64,000 nt of DNA from Companilactobacillus mindensis DSM 14500 (GCF_001434275.1 NZ_AZEZ01000004.1:62001-126000), one strand, 5' to 3'. Numbered from the stretch's first letter, positions 44,567 through 52,784 are shown. Numbers and translations: made by a program. Notes: generated by a model from the letters alone, not told the origin.

Positions 44567-45820
44567 TTAATTTTCGGTTAATTGATCCCATAAACTTTGC
44601 ATATCTTCATTATCAGGATCCTGTTTCAAGTACATTTGAACTGCCGGCTTCAAAACGGCGTTGTTACCTGTACTACGCAAGATTTCAATCAAGTCAGACA
44701 AGTAGTCCAGATTATCTTTGAAATCGTCTAAGACGACCAGAATATTCTCTTGAGCGTGATCGATATCATCAGTTTCAAATTGCGACTTAGCCAAGTTCCA
44801 AACTAATTTAGGATTGTTACTGATATCTTGACCTTGCAACAAGTCCAAATTAGCCTTGAATTGTCCCTTAGTGATGTAATAATCACTGAGTTTGATGATC
44901 AATGGCAATGGGTTCTCTGCCTTCTTGATCCCCTTTTCGATGATCTTGATAGCAGCTGATGCATCTTCAACTTGACCAGCTTCAAAAGCAATCTGATACA
45001 GACGTTCGTCCAACTCGTTGATATTCAAACCTAATTGAGCATATTTGAAGGCATCCGAAGTCTTTTTAATATTCAAATAATCTTCAGCCAAAATTGGATA
45101 AACGGTTGGATAATCACGATTAGTCGACAATAATTTTTCCAAGATTTGGATCGACTTATTATAATTTTTAACTTGGTTGTACAAAAAGCCCAACTGGAAC
45201 TGAGCATCTTCGTTCAACTCTAAGGCGTTTAATTTTTCGTATTCACTAATAGCCTCTTCATATTGGCCATCCCCGGCCAGTGAACTAGCTTTACGCAAAG
45301 TGATCGAGATTCCGGAGTAATTCTTGATCCCCATATCTAGGAGCATGTTGTAATACGTCAAAGCCTTACTGAATTTGTTTTCGTCAAAGTAAACTTCGGC
45401 CAAAGCAAACTTGAAGACTTCTTCGTCAGGAAATTCACGAATACCAGTCAAGAGTTTCTGTTCACTGACTTCGTAGAGAGCTTGCGATTGATAAATGTCA
45501 GCTGACACTAACAGATTTTCTGCATAAGCCGGCGAATCGGGTGTGATATTTGAGATGTAATCAAGCGCTTGGTTGCTATCGCCGTCAGAAACGGCAATTT
45601 CAGCCAATCTCGAAAGGATTTGACCTTCATTAGGGTAAATGGTCAATAGGTGATCATAAATCGTCTTAGCTTGAACAGAGAGGCCTCGACTCATTAAAGT
45701 TTCAGCCAATGAAAATTGGGTTTGGTCATCGTCTTCTGACAATGACTCTTGAATCAAACGGTCGACATTCGAAAAATCGCCGTCATCAATTGTTTCTATA
45801 ACTTCATCTGCTTTACTCAA
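44567..45820 (-). CDS. Tetratricopeptide repeat protein
   Basis: A 417-residue soluble protein built of about ten helical TPR units: SLAETLMSRGLSVQAKTIYDHLL, FKFALAEVYFDENKFSKALTYYNMLL and FQLGFLYNQVKNYNKSIQILEKLL illustrate the repeat (given only as cores: ALAEVYFDENKFSKAL, LGFLYNQVKNYNKSIQ). It should act as a protein-interaction scaffold. It is the usual downstream neighbour of hup and der in lactobacilli, but no precise role is known. The start is a TTG with a GGAGGTA ribosome site. It is separated from hup by the hup terminator. Confidence 0.9.
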   Translation of the reverse strand: MSKADEVIETIDDGDFSNVDRLIQESLSEDDDQTQFSLAETLMSRGLSVQAKTIYDHLLTIYPNEGQILSRLAEIAVSDGDSNQALDYISNITPDSPAYAENLLVSADIYQSQALYEVSEQKLLTGIREFPDEEVFKFALAEVYFDENKFSKALTYYNMLLDMGIKNYSGISITLRKASSLAGDGQYEEAISEYEKLNALELNEDAQFQLGFLYNQVKNYNKSIQILEKLLSTNRDYPTVYPILAEDYLNIKKTSDAFKYAQLGLNINELDERLYQIAFEAGQVEDASAAIKIIEKGIKKAENPLPLIIKLSDYYITKGQFKANLDLLQGQDISNNPKLVWNLAKSQFETDDIDHAQENILVVLDDFKDNLDYLSDLIEILRSTGNNAVLKPAVQMYLKQDPDNEDMQSLWDQLTEN

Positions 45821-45844
45821 ATTAATACCTCCATATTTTTGCGT

Positions 45845-45869
45845 AAAAAAAGACGGTCCAATGACCGCC
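45845..45869 (-). terminator. Terminator of hup
   Basis: CGGTC-ATTG-GACCG stem followed by TCTTTTTTT on the minus strand, 20 bases after the hup stop. Confidence 0.85.
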
Positions 45870-45889
45870 CCATGATAGTTAAAATCTAA

Positions 45890-46165
45890 TTATTTAACTG
45901 AATCCTTCAAAGCCTTACCTGGTTTGAATGCAGGTACCTTGCTTGCTGGAATCTTGATTTCTTCGCCAGTTTGTGGGTTGCGACCCTTACGAGCAGCACG
46001 TTGACGAACTTCGAAGTTACCAAAGCCGATCAATTGAACTTTGTTACCTTCTGATAAGTTTTCTTGGATTGTTTCAAAGACAGCGTCAACTGCAGAAGTT
46101 GCGTCTTTCTTTGTCAAACCAGTTTTACTTGTTACACTATCAATAAGTTCAGCTTTATTTGCCAT
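45890..46165 (-). CDS. hup: DNA-binding protein HU
   Basis: A 91-residue histone-like protein that bends and compacts DNA. The sequence is full length and canonical: [20 protein letters not shown], the [20 protein letters not shown] block, and the DNA-binding arm [20 protein letters not shown] with the proline tip (PQTG). The ATG has an AGGTATTC ribosome site. It has its own promoter region (AT-rich, 46170-46350) and a strong terminator, as expected for a highly expressed gene. It lies downstream of der, the common order in lactobacilli. Confidence 0.97.
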   Translation of the reverse strand: MANKAELIDSVTSKTGLTKKDATSAVDAVFETIQENLSEGNKVQLIGFGNFEVRQRAARKGRNPQTGEEIKIPASKVPAFKPGKALKDSVK

Positions 46166-46354
46166 ATGTGAATACCTCCGGATATTTGTAAAAAATTTTA
46201 GAACACATGAACATCGAGTAATGCGTTCATTATTCTATGTACAAAATTACCATAGCAATGCCGTTGTGGCAAGCATTTAGGCCATTTTTTCTGATAAATC
46301 TTCTCAAATATAAATATATTTATAAAAGCGGATAAAATACTGTTAAATTCCGCT

Positions 46355-47668
46355 TTATTTCCGTTTTCTAGGTAAAATCTTAATTGGTGTTCCTTCGAAG
46401 TCGAAAGTATCACGCAATTGATTTTTCAAGAAACGTTCGTAAGAGAAATGAAGCAATTCGGGTTCATTGACGAAAACAACGAATGTTGGTGGTTGAATAG
46501 CCACTTGCGTCATGTAATAGATCCGCAATCTCTTACCGTTAACTAATGGTGTTGGTGCGATCGATGTAGCCCGTAGTAACAAGTCATTCAAGATGGCTGA
46601 TTGAATACGACGGTCACGGTTATCGTAAACTCGTGCGACTAATTCAGGAATTTGATCGAGTCTTTGACCCTTGATAGCTGATGTAAAGAGAATCGGAGCA
46701 TAAGCCAAGTATTGGAACTCAACTCTTATTTGGTTTTCAAAGTCCTTCATGGTGTTCGTATCTTTTTTCAAAGTATCCCACTTGTTAACGACGATGATGA
46801 CACCTTTGCCGGCGTTGTGAGCATAACCCGCAACTCGTTTATCTTGTTCGCGGATCCCCTCTTCAGCATTCAAGACTACGCAGACGACGTCTGATTTATC
46901 AATAGCACTCAAAGCACGTAGAACGGAATATTTTTCCGTATTTTCGTAAACCTTACCACGTTTTCTAATTCCGGCCGTATCGATCATTGTAAAGTCTTTA
47001 TCGAGTTTTTCGTCATGATACTTAGTATCGATAGCATCTCGAGTCGTACCTTGCATGTCAGAGACGATTACTCGTTCATCACCCAAGATAGCGTTGACCA
47101 ATGATGACTTACCAACATTAGGACGACCAATGAAACTGAATTTAATGGTATCGTCTTCTTCTTCCTTCTCTTCATTAGGAAAGGCCTTGACGATTTCATC
47201 CAATAGGTCACCTAATCCAGTACCTTGGGCACCAGAGATTGGATTAGGATCGCCAAATCCAAGTGAATAAAAGTCATAGATATCTTGACGTTGTTCAGGG
47301 TTATCAGCCTTGTTGACAGCCAAAATAACTGGCTTATCAGTCCGATACAAAATCTTAGCAACATCTTCATCTTCTGAAGTTACCCCATTTTGACCGTTAA
47401 CGATCAAAACAATAACGTCAGCTTCGTCGATGGCGATCTCGGCTTGGTTTTTGATTTGAACGGACATTTTTTCGCCACTCATTTCAATACCACCGGTATC
47501 GATCAAACGGAATTCTTTTCCTAACCAACTGGCACGGGCATAGATCCGGTCACGTGTTACACCTGGCGTATCTTCGACGATCGACAGTCTTTCATTAATG
47601 ATCCGATTAAAAATAGTAGATTTCCCAACATTGGGGCGTCCTACCAACGCAACTACTGGAATAGACAT
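46355..47668 (-). CDS. der: Ribosome biogenesis GTPase Der (EngA)
   Basis: A 437-residue protein with two tandem GTPase domains and a C-terminal KH-like domain, required for 50S assembly. G1 motifs are [12 protein letters not shown] (residues 9-20) and [13 protein letters not shown] (about 182). G3 motifs are DTGGIEM and [10 protein letters not shown], and G4 motifs are NKAD and NKWD. The C-terminus (KILPRKRK) is the usual basic tail. It follows cmk after 11 bases; the rpsA homologue, which commonly lies between cmk and der in this group, is absent here. Confidence 0.97.
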   Translation of the reverse strand: MSIPVVALVGRPNVGKSTIFNRIINERLSIVEDTPGVTRDRIYARASWLGKEFRLIDTGGIEMSGEKMSVQIKNQAEIAIDEADVIVLIVNGQNGVTSEDEDVAKILYRTDKPVILAVNKADNPEQRQDIYDFYSLGFGDPNPISGAQGTGLGDLLDEIVKAFPNEEKEEEDDTIKFSFIGRPNVGKSSLVNAILGDERVIVSDMQGTTRDAIDTKYHDEKLDKDFTMIDTAGIRKRGKVYENTEKYSVLRALSAIDKSDVVCVVLNAEEGIREQDKRVAGYAHNAGKGVIIVVNKWDTLKKDTNTMKDFENQIRVEFQYLAYAPILFTSAIKGQRLDQIPELVARVYDNRDRRIQSAILNDLLLRATSIAPTPLVNGKRLRIYYMTQVAIQPPTFVVFVNEPELLHFSYERFLKNQLRDTFDFEGTPIKILPRKRK

Positions 47669-47679
47669 ATTTTGCCTCC

Positions 47680-48339
47680 CTACTTATGTTCGTTAACTAT
47701 CTCAGTTACTCTATTTACTACTTGTTCAATAGTCATATTTGAAGTATCAACTTCAATGGCATCGTCAGCTTTTCTCAATGGCGAGATCTCACGATGTGAA
47801 TCCTTGTAATCTCTGGCAGCAATTTCATCTTGCAATTCCTTTAAAGGCGTATTGATACCACGTTCAATATTTTCTTTAAAACGTCTTTGAGCACGGACTT
47901 CAACGCTGGCAATTAAAAAGATTTTAACTTCGGCATTAGGCAAAACAGTCGTCCCAATGTCACGGCCGTCCATAACGATGTTTATATCGTTGGCCATATC
48001 TCTTTGCATTTTGACTAAATCAGTTCTAACTTCTTTGATTGCAGAAACTTGAGAGACATTGTTCGTGATCTCTTCAGTTCTAATTGCATCAGAAATGTCT
48101 TCATCATCCAACAAGACATGTTGTCCATCAGCCTCATTGAGAAAATGAATTTTATGTTCTGACATTAATTTTAAAATATTGAGAGTATCACCATAACCCA
48201 CATTATTCTTTTTTGCAAGTAAAGTTACCGCACGGTACATAGCTCCAGTGTCACAATAGACAAAATTTAAATTCTTAGCGATCAATTTAGCAATGGTACT
48301 TTTTCCAGCTGATGCTGGTCCATCAATGGCGATTTGCAT
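47680..48339 (-). CDS. cmk: Cytidylate kinase
   Basis: A 219-residue enzyme that phosphorylates CMP and dCMP with ATP. The P-loop is [14 protein letters not shown] (residues 4-17), followed by [15 protein letters not shown] near 27-41, the CMP-binding insert, [18 protein letters not shown] near 122, and the LID region [11 protein letters not shown] with the [20 protein letters not shown] block. The length is normal. The ATG has an AAGGAGAG ribosome site. It is the first gene after the LysM protein on this strand, with a terminator between them, and is coupled to der. Confidence 0.97.
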   Translation of the reverse strand: MQIAIDGPASAGKSTIAKLIAKNLNFVYCDTGAMYRAVTLLAKKNNVGYGDTLNILKLMSEHKIHFLNEADGQHVLLDDEDISDAIRTEEITNNVSQVSAIKEVRTDLVKMQRDMANDINIVMDGRDIGTTVLPNAEVKIFLIASVEVRAQRRFKENIERGINTPLKELQDEIAARDYKDSHREISPLRKADDAIEVDTSNMTIEQVVNRVTEIVNEHK

Positions 48340-48358
48340 CTTGTTTCTCTCCTTAATA

Positions 48359-48393
48359 AAAGGGCCCAGACAAAAATGTCAGAGACCCTATAT
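48359..48393 (-). terminator. Terminator of the LysM protein gene
   Basis: GGGTCTCTGACA and TGTCTGGGCCC arms around a T-rich loop and a following TTTT on the minus strand, just after the stop. Confidence 0.7.
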
Positions 48394-48398
48394 TTAAA

Positions 48399-49544
48399 TT
48401 ATTTAACTCTTAATGTCGTACCTGGTGTCAATGTACCAACATTACCATTCATACTCTTCAATTGAGCGGTTGTTAAATTGTTGTTGTAAGCAATTCTGAA
48501 CCAGTTATCACCGGCTTTAACAGTGTATGTACTTGCAGCACTGTTGTCAGTGTTCGTTGAAGTAGTTGAATTGTTATTAGTTGTTGATGCTTGTTGATTA
48601 GTAGTTTGCGACTGTTGTGTTTGTTGTGAATCAGTGTTGCTATTGGCAGCCGTTTGGTTGCTGTTAGTATCACTAGCTGTTGAATTGTCAACAGTTTGAT
48701 TCTTGTCACTAGTCGTATCATTACTATTATTGTTAGTATCAGCACTATTGTCAGATGTTGTAGTAGACTTCTTAGCCTTGGCTGCAGCAGCTTTTTTAGC
48801 GGCTTCAGCTTTCTTCTTGGCAGCGGCCTTTTTAGCAGCTTCTTCTTTGACTTTAGCCTTAGCAGCTTTAGCTTTCTTAGTTGCCTTGTCTTTGTTTTCA
48901 ACCGACTTTTGCGATTGAGCACTGTCAAGGTCACTGCTGCTGCTTCCGCGAACGGCATTCAAGACTACCGGTGTGAACATAATCACGATCAAAGCAACTA
49001 CCAAAGTAACTACTAACGTATGATTGCCACGTTGTTTCTCTTTAGTTACTGTACGAGATACGTGACCCTCGTCGTCAGTATCAGAATCAAAACTATTTTC
49101 CCAAGGCTTTTGATCTTTGTCATCAGCCTTCTCAGTTTGATCTTGAGCATGTTGTTCTGAAGCATCTTGAGTAGCATCCTCAGTGTGTTTTGGTGTTGAC
49201 ACTGGTGGTGTCGGTACGAAGTTTGTCGTGTTTTCAGGTTCTGTATCAGAATCTTGTTTTGCTTCACTTAAATGATCATTGTTTTCTTCAGATTGAAGAT
49301 GATCTGTTGAACCGTTATTTCCAGTATCTTGACTTTGATTATTGTCAACTGGTTGTGGTTCGTCAGGAACATCATTAGAAGTTTGATCGTCAGAAACTGT
49401 ATCATTCGTAGGTGTGTCTGTATCACCCGTATCGATCAGATGATATTTCTTCAAGTCCTCAAGACTAACAGATCCTTCTAGTCCTTGAGTGGATTTAGGA
49501 ATACGAGAATTGCCAGACATATTGTTTTTATCCTTATCGGCCAT
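48399..49544 (-). CDS. Membrane protein with C-terminal LysM domain
   Basis: A 381-residue protein of unusual composition. Residues ~1-180 are cytoplasmic and rich in D, N, T, Q and S. A single membrane span follows (TLVVTLVVALIVIMFTPVVL, about 182-201), then a K/A-rich helix (about 222-265) and an S/T/N/Q-rich linker (about 266-330). The C-terminal LysM domain (YTVKAGDNWFRIAYNNNLTT at about 333) binds peptidoglycan. The arrangement places LysM outside, so it probably ties the membrane to the cell wall. The ribosome site is AGGAGGT. Homologues often precede cmk in lactobacilli; the function is not established. Confidence 0.88.
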   Translation of the reverse strand: MADKDKNNMSGNSRIPKSTQGLEGSVSLEDLKKYHLIDTGDTDTPTNDTVSDDQTSNDVPDEPQPVDNNQSQDTGNNGSTDHLQSEENNDHLSEAKQDSDTEPENTTNFVPTPPVSTPKHTEDATQDASEQHAQDQTEKADDKDQKPWENSFDSDTDDEGHVSRTVTKEKQRGNHTLVVTLVVALIVIMFTPVVLNAVRGSSSSDLDSAQSQKSVENKDKATKKAKAAKAKVKEEAAKKAAAKKKAEAAKKAAAAKAKKSTTTSDNSADTNNNSNDTTSDKNQTVDNSTASDTNSNQTAANSNTDSQQTQQSQTTNQQASTTNNNSTTSTNTDNSAASTYTVKAGDNWFRIAYNNNLTTAQLKSMNGNVGTLTPGTTLRVK

Positions 49545-49634
49545 TAAAAACCAACCTCCTAATTTCTATCTCTTAAAGCATATCATAAAAGTTTAAAATT
49601 TTTCTTTAAAGATTTATAAAATTCCCTTAGATTG

Positions 49635-50186
49635 CTATTTAATTGCAAAATGTCCCTTGATTCTTGGATAAACAATCAGTACACAAGCCGAAATGATTAA
49701 TGATTTGATGATATTGAACGGTACGACACCAGTTAAAACATACTGTGCCAAGTTCATATTCAACTTCATCCCCATAACGTTCATATACAAAGGCATTACT
49801 ACAAAATAGTTCAAAATTGACATGATCACGGTCATTGAAACTGTGGCCATTACTATTGCCATTGTCTTTTGTTCTTTCTTCCAAAAGTAATTAAACGGTA
49901 TCAACATAGCCACGGCACCAACAAAGGCTGAGCCGTTTCCAATCAGTCCGCCCAAGCCACTGCCAGTAACGATAACGTGAACCAATGACTTGATCAAAGC
50001 AATCAAAGTCCCTCCTATCGGACCGAAAGCAAACGTTCCAATCAAGGTAACTACATCACTCAAATCAATTTTTAAAAATGGCAACCAAATCAGAATCGGA
50101 AACTCAAAGAACATCAAAATCGTCCCCAATGCCGCAAAAATCGACACTCCAATTATATCCTGAAATCTAGCTGTACTCTTTCCCAT
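49635..50186 (-). CDS. ribU: Riboflavin ECF transporter S component RibU
   Basis: A 183-residue membrane protein that binds riboflavin and docks on the shared ECF energy module (not in this window). It starts at the ATG at 50186 with GAGAGAGG upstream; longer starts would extend into the riboswitch terminator. About six spans are seen. Family landmarks are FFEFPILIWLPFLKIDLSDV near 26-45, GGTLIALIKSLVHVIVTGSGLGG near 62-84 (core GGTLIALIKSLVH) and GNGSAFVGAVAML near 88. An FMN riboswitch upstream confirms the substrate class. The gene ends close to the LysM gene with no clear terminator. Confidence 0.95.
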   Translation of the reverse strand: MGKSTARFQDIIGVSIFAALGTILMFFEFPILIWLPFLKIDLSDVVTLIGTFAFGPIGGTLIALIKSLVHVIVTGSGLGGLIGNGSAFVGAVAMLIPFNYFWKKEQKTMAIVMATVSMTVIMSILNYFVVMPLYMNVMGMKLNMNLAQYVLTGVVPFNIIKSLIISACVLIVYPRIKGHFAIK

Positions 50187-50220
50187 AAAATCAACCTCTC
50201 TCATTGATTTCCAAAGAAAA

Positions 50221-50252
50221 AAGGCCTGTTTTGGGTACACCAAAACAGACCT
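50221..50252 (-). terminator. FMN riboswitch terminator
   Basis: Arms AGGTCTGTTTTGG and CCAAAACAGGCCT (minus strand) followed by TTTTTT. This is the expression platform of the riboswitch. Confidence 0.88.
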
Positions 50253-50258
50253 CAATCT

Positions 50259-50373
50259 GTTTTCTTTCATCTAGACTTTAACTATCGGTATGGGATACTA
50301 AGACCCATTCAACCAACTTACGTTGGGTCGCGGACTACACCGCCGGTCGGGAATCACACCCTGCCCTGAAAAC
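50259..50373 (-). promoter_or_regulatory. FMN riboswitch (RFN element)
   Basis: The minus strand shows the conserved core GGGCAGGGTGTGATTCCCG followed by ACCGGCGGT and AGTCCGCGAC, a variable hairpin, GGGTCTTAGTATCCCATACCG and GATAG near the 3' side. P1 pairs GTTTTC with GAAAAC (50368-50373 with 50259-50264). FMN should favour the terminator and switch ribU off. Confidence 0.95.
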
Positions 50374-50395
50374 CAATTATTATTTTTATATTTCT

Positions 50396-50424
50396 ACTAT
50401 AGCAGAGTGACTGGGGCAGTTCAA
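50396..50424 (-). promoter_or_regulatory. Promoter of the ribU leader
   Basis: TTGAAC (50419-50424) and TATAGT (50396-50401, with extended TG) separated by exactly 17 bases on the minus strand. It overlaps the end of the phage scaffold relic gene. Confidence 0.75.
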
Positions 50425-50648
50425 CTGAGAGTTTTTGTCTTATGGTTATTATTACTATTATCGATTTTTTCACTCAATTCTTTAATTTGAGTGTCACAGT
50501 CAGCAATTTGAGTCTTAAAACTATCTCTTTCTTGTTCTGTATCGGCTAATTTGACGTTAATCTCTTGGAAATTCTTGCCATATTCAGACATGATCTTATC
50601 GACCTGATCATCTGTTAAATTCAAATCTTTCAAAAGCTCTCTTTTCAT
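50421..50648 (-). CDS. Phage scaffold Gp20-like protein, N-terminal fragment
   Basis: A 75-residue coiled-coil protein. The beginning (MKRELLKDLNLTDDQVDKIM and then a KLADTEQERDSFKTQI coil) matches the N-terminus of phage minor structural/scaffold protein Gp20 of Siphoviridae, which is normally ~180 residues, so it is truncated. The ribosome site is GGGAGTAA. It lies downstream of the capsid-toxin relic, just where the scaffold gene sits in MuF-type head modules. The 3' end overlaps the ribU promoter. Its translation may persist, but it is unlikely to function as a scaffold. Confidence 0.65.
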   Translation of the reverse strand: MKRELLKDLNLTDDQVDKIMSEYGKNFQEINVKLADTEQERDSFKTQIADCDTQIKELSEKIDNSNNNHKTKTLS

Positions 50649-50702
50649 GCTTATTACTCCCTTACGATTTTTTTACGATGCTACGACATCGATTTGAAAG
50701 CA

Positions 50703-50752
50703 TAAAAAATAAGCCTTTTAACGTCATGCTTAGGACGTAATTGCTAAAAGCT
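50703..50752 (-). terminator. Terminator-like hairpin after the immunity gene
   Basis: AGCTTTTA and TAAAAGGCT arms with an inner ACGTC/GACGT pair, followed by ATTTTTT on the minus strand. Confidence 0.6.
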
Positions 50753-50763
50753 AGGTAGCTCTT

Positions 50764-51021
50764 TTAAAGATTATCAATAATTGATTCTATTCTAAAACCA
50801 TTCTCACTAAGATCATTGCCGCTATCATTCAGAGATTCGGCCAACGCTGTTGAGAAAAGATTCCATATTTTATCCCATTGTTGTTCTGAATGAATGGTCA
50901 CATTTAATCGATTCGGAGTAATGTCCGGCTTCAAGAAGGAGTATAACTCTGGATAATTTTTCTCAATAAAATCTAAATCACCAGTTTTAAAATAAGCTGG
51001 GTAAAAATCATTTTCCATCAT
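50764..51021 (-). CDS. Putative immunity protein 1 for the phage capsid-linked toxin
   Basis: An 85-residue acidic protein (about 17 D/E to 6 K/R). Its ATG overlaps the stop of the capsid-toxin frame as ATGA, a typical sign of a coupled toxin-antidote pair. It shares a clear pattern with the protein at 52167-52424: KGDL/TGDL-xFIxxNYP, a L(K/R)PxI block, a VxIxS block, and a C-terminal (R/V)xE(S/A)IID. The acid bias suits an inhibitor of a nuclease. I recognise no named family. The role is inferred from context: the gene lies between minor capsid and scaffold genes, the usual place of MuF immunity genes. Confidence 0.6.
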   Translation of the reverse strand: MMENDFYPAYFKTGDLDFIEKNYPELYSFLKPDITPNRLNVTIHSEQQWDKIWNLFSTALAESLNDSGNDLSENGFRIESIIDNL

Positions 51022-51937
51022 TTCCCCTTCTTTTTCTTATTGTGTTTGGGTAAAACAGTAATAATATTTCCATTTTGACTAAGCATTACATATGACTTTG
51101 AACCGACATATTTAATTCCATCATGTTTTTTCCGTTCTTCAGGAGACATGTTTTTAATTTCTCTTTATCTGGTTCTATAACAGTACCATTCTTTAAATCA
51201 TTAACTAATTCATCAGGTGAATTTCCTATCCGCACAACATTGCCATGACTTTCGTCATTTTTGGTATCAAATGTTCTCGCAATCATATGTTGACTATATG
51301 ACTCTACAGTTCTACCATCTTTTGTCTTTAAACCTATCAACTTAGTGTTTAATTCATTTGATTTTGCTATGAAATCAGTATATCTAATTACCGGCTCTAC
51401 AATCCCTTTTTCTCGGCCAGAAGTATGTGCCCTCAAGGCTCTGGTATCACTTCTATTATAAATCACTCGACGATATTCATCCATATCTTTAGGGAAACCA
51501 GCTTTACCAAATTCCTTTTTAAGACTATTCAGTTTTGCCTCTTGATCAATGCGTTTTTGAGTAATTCTGTTGGATTCTTTTTTACTTAATCCAGTAGCAA
51601 TCTTCTCACGACTATAATCACGATGTAGAAAGTCATAATTCTTAACAACATCCCTCAACTGCGAACGATGTCGAGACAACATATCCTTGTAATGGCTTTG
51701 ACCAACGACATCCTTCATCTTTTCGGAATAGTGAATCATCTTTTTGTCATGTCGTACCTTACGCTCTAAAGCACGTTGATGTTGTTGAATTTCACCATTA
51801 GCAATGGCCTTTGCTGTATTGGGATGTTCAAATGGATTGGTACTGATACCTTCCAAATATGGATATAACTCATGATGACAATGAGCACCTTGTGTTCCGG
51901 AAGCCTTCCCATAATCATGATTATAAATAGAATCATA
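51018..51937 (-). pseudogene. C-terminal part of MuF-type phage minor capsid protein with nuclease-like toxin tip, frameshifted and truncated
   Basis: The minus strand reads as the C-terminal section of a phage minor capsid protein (KASGTQGAHCHHELYPYLEG, then QQHQRALERKVRHDKK and the HRDYSREKIA segment typical of lactobacillus phages). It is followed by a variable tip: YSQHMIARTFDTKNDESHG, IGNSPDELVNDLKNG, then, after a 2-base slip near 51159-51166 (extra GA), SPEERKKHDGIKYVG and NGNIITVLPKH. The H...R...E pattern with a final IITV strand fits the BECR-fold phage nuclease toxins; this is inferred. The N-terminal part is lost and no normal start exists. A TTG-started 256-residue frame ends early because of the slip. 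TGA at 51018-51020 overlaps the immunity start. Confidence 0.7.
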
Positions 51938-52166
51938 TTATAGATATTATCAAAGATAATCTTCCTATGTGTTTTAAGGCCACTAACTATTTCAATGATA
52001 GTTTGACTATATCTTGATACGTTCTGAGAGCCGAATTATTCTGGATACTACGACTAACTAACGACTTATTAACAACATTGTTCAAGTAATCGTATGTTTG
52101 ATTGTGCACGAACTTCACTGTCAACTTGAATACCAATTATTTGTGTACTTTGTAAAAAAGAATTTT
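51938..52166 (-). other. Decayed upstream part of the phage head gene
   Basis: Reading the minus strand gives disconnected protein-like pieces with stops (for example NQTYDYLNNVVNKSLVSRS and ALRTYQDIVKLSLK), consistent with a broken minor-capsid or portal-adjacent gene. No start or intact frame can be supported. Its place directly upstream of the capsid fragment suggests the same gene. Confidence 0.35.
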
Positions 52167-52174
52167 CTAATTGT
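52134..52174. repeat. Module-boundary direct repeat, copy 1
   Basis: GTACTTTGTAAAAAA core (52145-52159) with similar flanks recurs at 52684-52698. Copy 1 begins right after the end of immunity gene 2. It probably marks the border of a duplicated toxin-immunity unit. Confidence 0.5.
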
Positions 52175-52424
52175 TGAGGTTAACGTAATCAATTATTGCT
52201 TCAACTTTTAAACCCATATTATTAAGTTCTATACCATCTAAGGATTTATCATCAGTTAGTGCATCAATTAGTGGCATCTCAACTAGTTTTTCATAATCCT
52301 TGTCTGACGGAATGTTAACACTCATCATATCGGAATTAATAATCGGACGTAAATCTTCAAATGAATCTGGATAATTATTCTTTATAAAATTTAAATCACC
52401 CTTTTGAAAGAATATTTTTTCCAT
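52167..52424 (-). CDS. Putative immunity protein 2 (paralogue of the 50764-51021 protein)
   Basis: An 85-residue acidic protein, FFQKGDLNFIKNNYPDSFED at the start, LRPIINSDMMSVNIPSDKDY in the middle and LKVEAIIDYVNLNN at the end. It aligns along its whole length with the protein at 50764-51021 but is clearly diverged. It is preceded by the decayed toxin-tip sequence, whose TAA overlaps its ATG (TAATG), as in unit 1. It lacks a good ribosome site of its own and would depend on translation from upstream. It probably protects against the second toxin variant; an orphan copy may persist because it neutralises toxins of related phages. Confidence 0.55.
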   Translation of the reverse strand: MEKIFFQKGDLNFIKNNYPDSFEDLRPIINSDMMSVNIPSDKDYEKLVEMPLIDALTDDKSLDGIELNNMGLKVEAIIDYVNLNN

Positions 52425-52650
52425 TATTTATTTTTTCCTTCCCCTGATATAACAGTAATAATATTTACTTCTTCATTTACAACTGCTTTTGCTTTATTAC
52501 CTAAATATTAATTAATAACTTTATGACTTTCATCATGTTATTGTCCGAAGGTACGTACAACCAGATGATTTGAATAATTGGCAATAATATCTTTGTTAAT
52601 AATTTTACTTCCAATAGTCATATTTACAAAAAAATCCTACTAATTACAAG
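52424..52650 (-). pseudogene. Decayed second copy of the toxin tip
   Basis: The minus strand reads YSNHLVVRTFGQ, a stop, HDESHKVIN, a stop, then YLGNKAKAVVNEEVNIITV and GEGKNK. These blocks line up with YSQHMIARTF, DESHG and the VGSK ... NIITVL end of the intact-looking tip at 51018-51937. The middle ~45 residues are deleted. It ends at 52424 with TAA overlapping the start of the adjacent immunity gene. It is a dead toxin cassette beside its surviving antidote gene. Confidence 0.6.
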
Positions 52651-52672
52651 TAAACTTTTATATAAATATTGT

Positions 52673-52713
52673 AAATTGTTCGCGTACTTTGTAAAAAAAG
52701 CATTTTCAAATTT
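52673..52713. repeat. Module-boundary direct repeat, copy 2
   Basis: The second copy of the GTACTTTGTAAAAAA core with similar flanks (see 52134-52174), upstream of the decayed toxin tip. The two copies bracket the second toxin-immunity unit. Confidence 0.5.
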
Positions 52714-52784
52714 TTTTGATCACTTTTAAAATTCTTCTGAATAAATTTTATAATTTAATCTTTATCGAGTGCTATAATTATTTT

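Noticed and set aside
46198-46413. Minus-strand frame across the hup-der gap
   Set aside because: It runs out of phase into der, has no ribosome site and covers the hup promoter region.
48473-48958. Long open frames overlapping the LysM gene in other frames and strand
   Set aside because: They are shadows of the repetitive K/A- and S/T/N/Q-rich coding sequence, with no ribosome sites and no plausible protein features.
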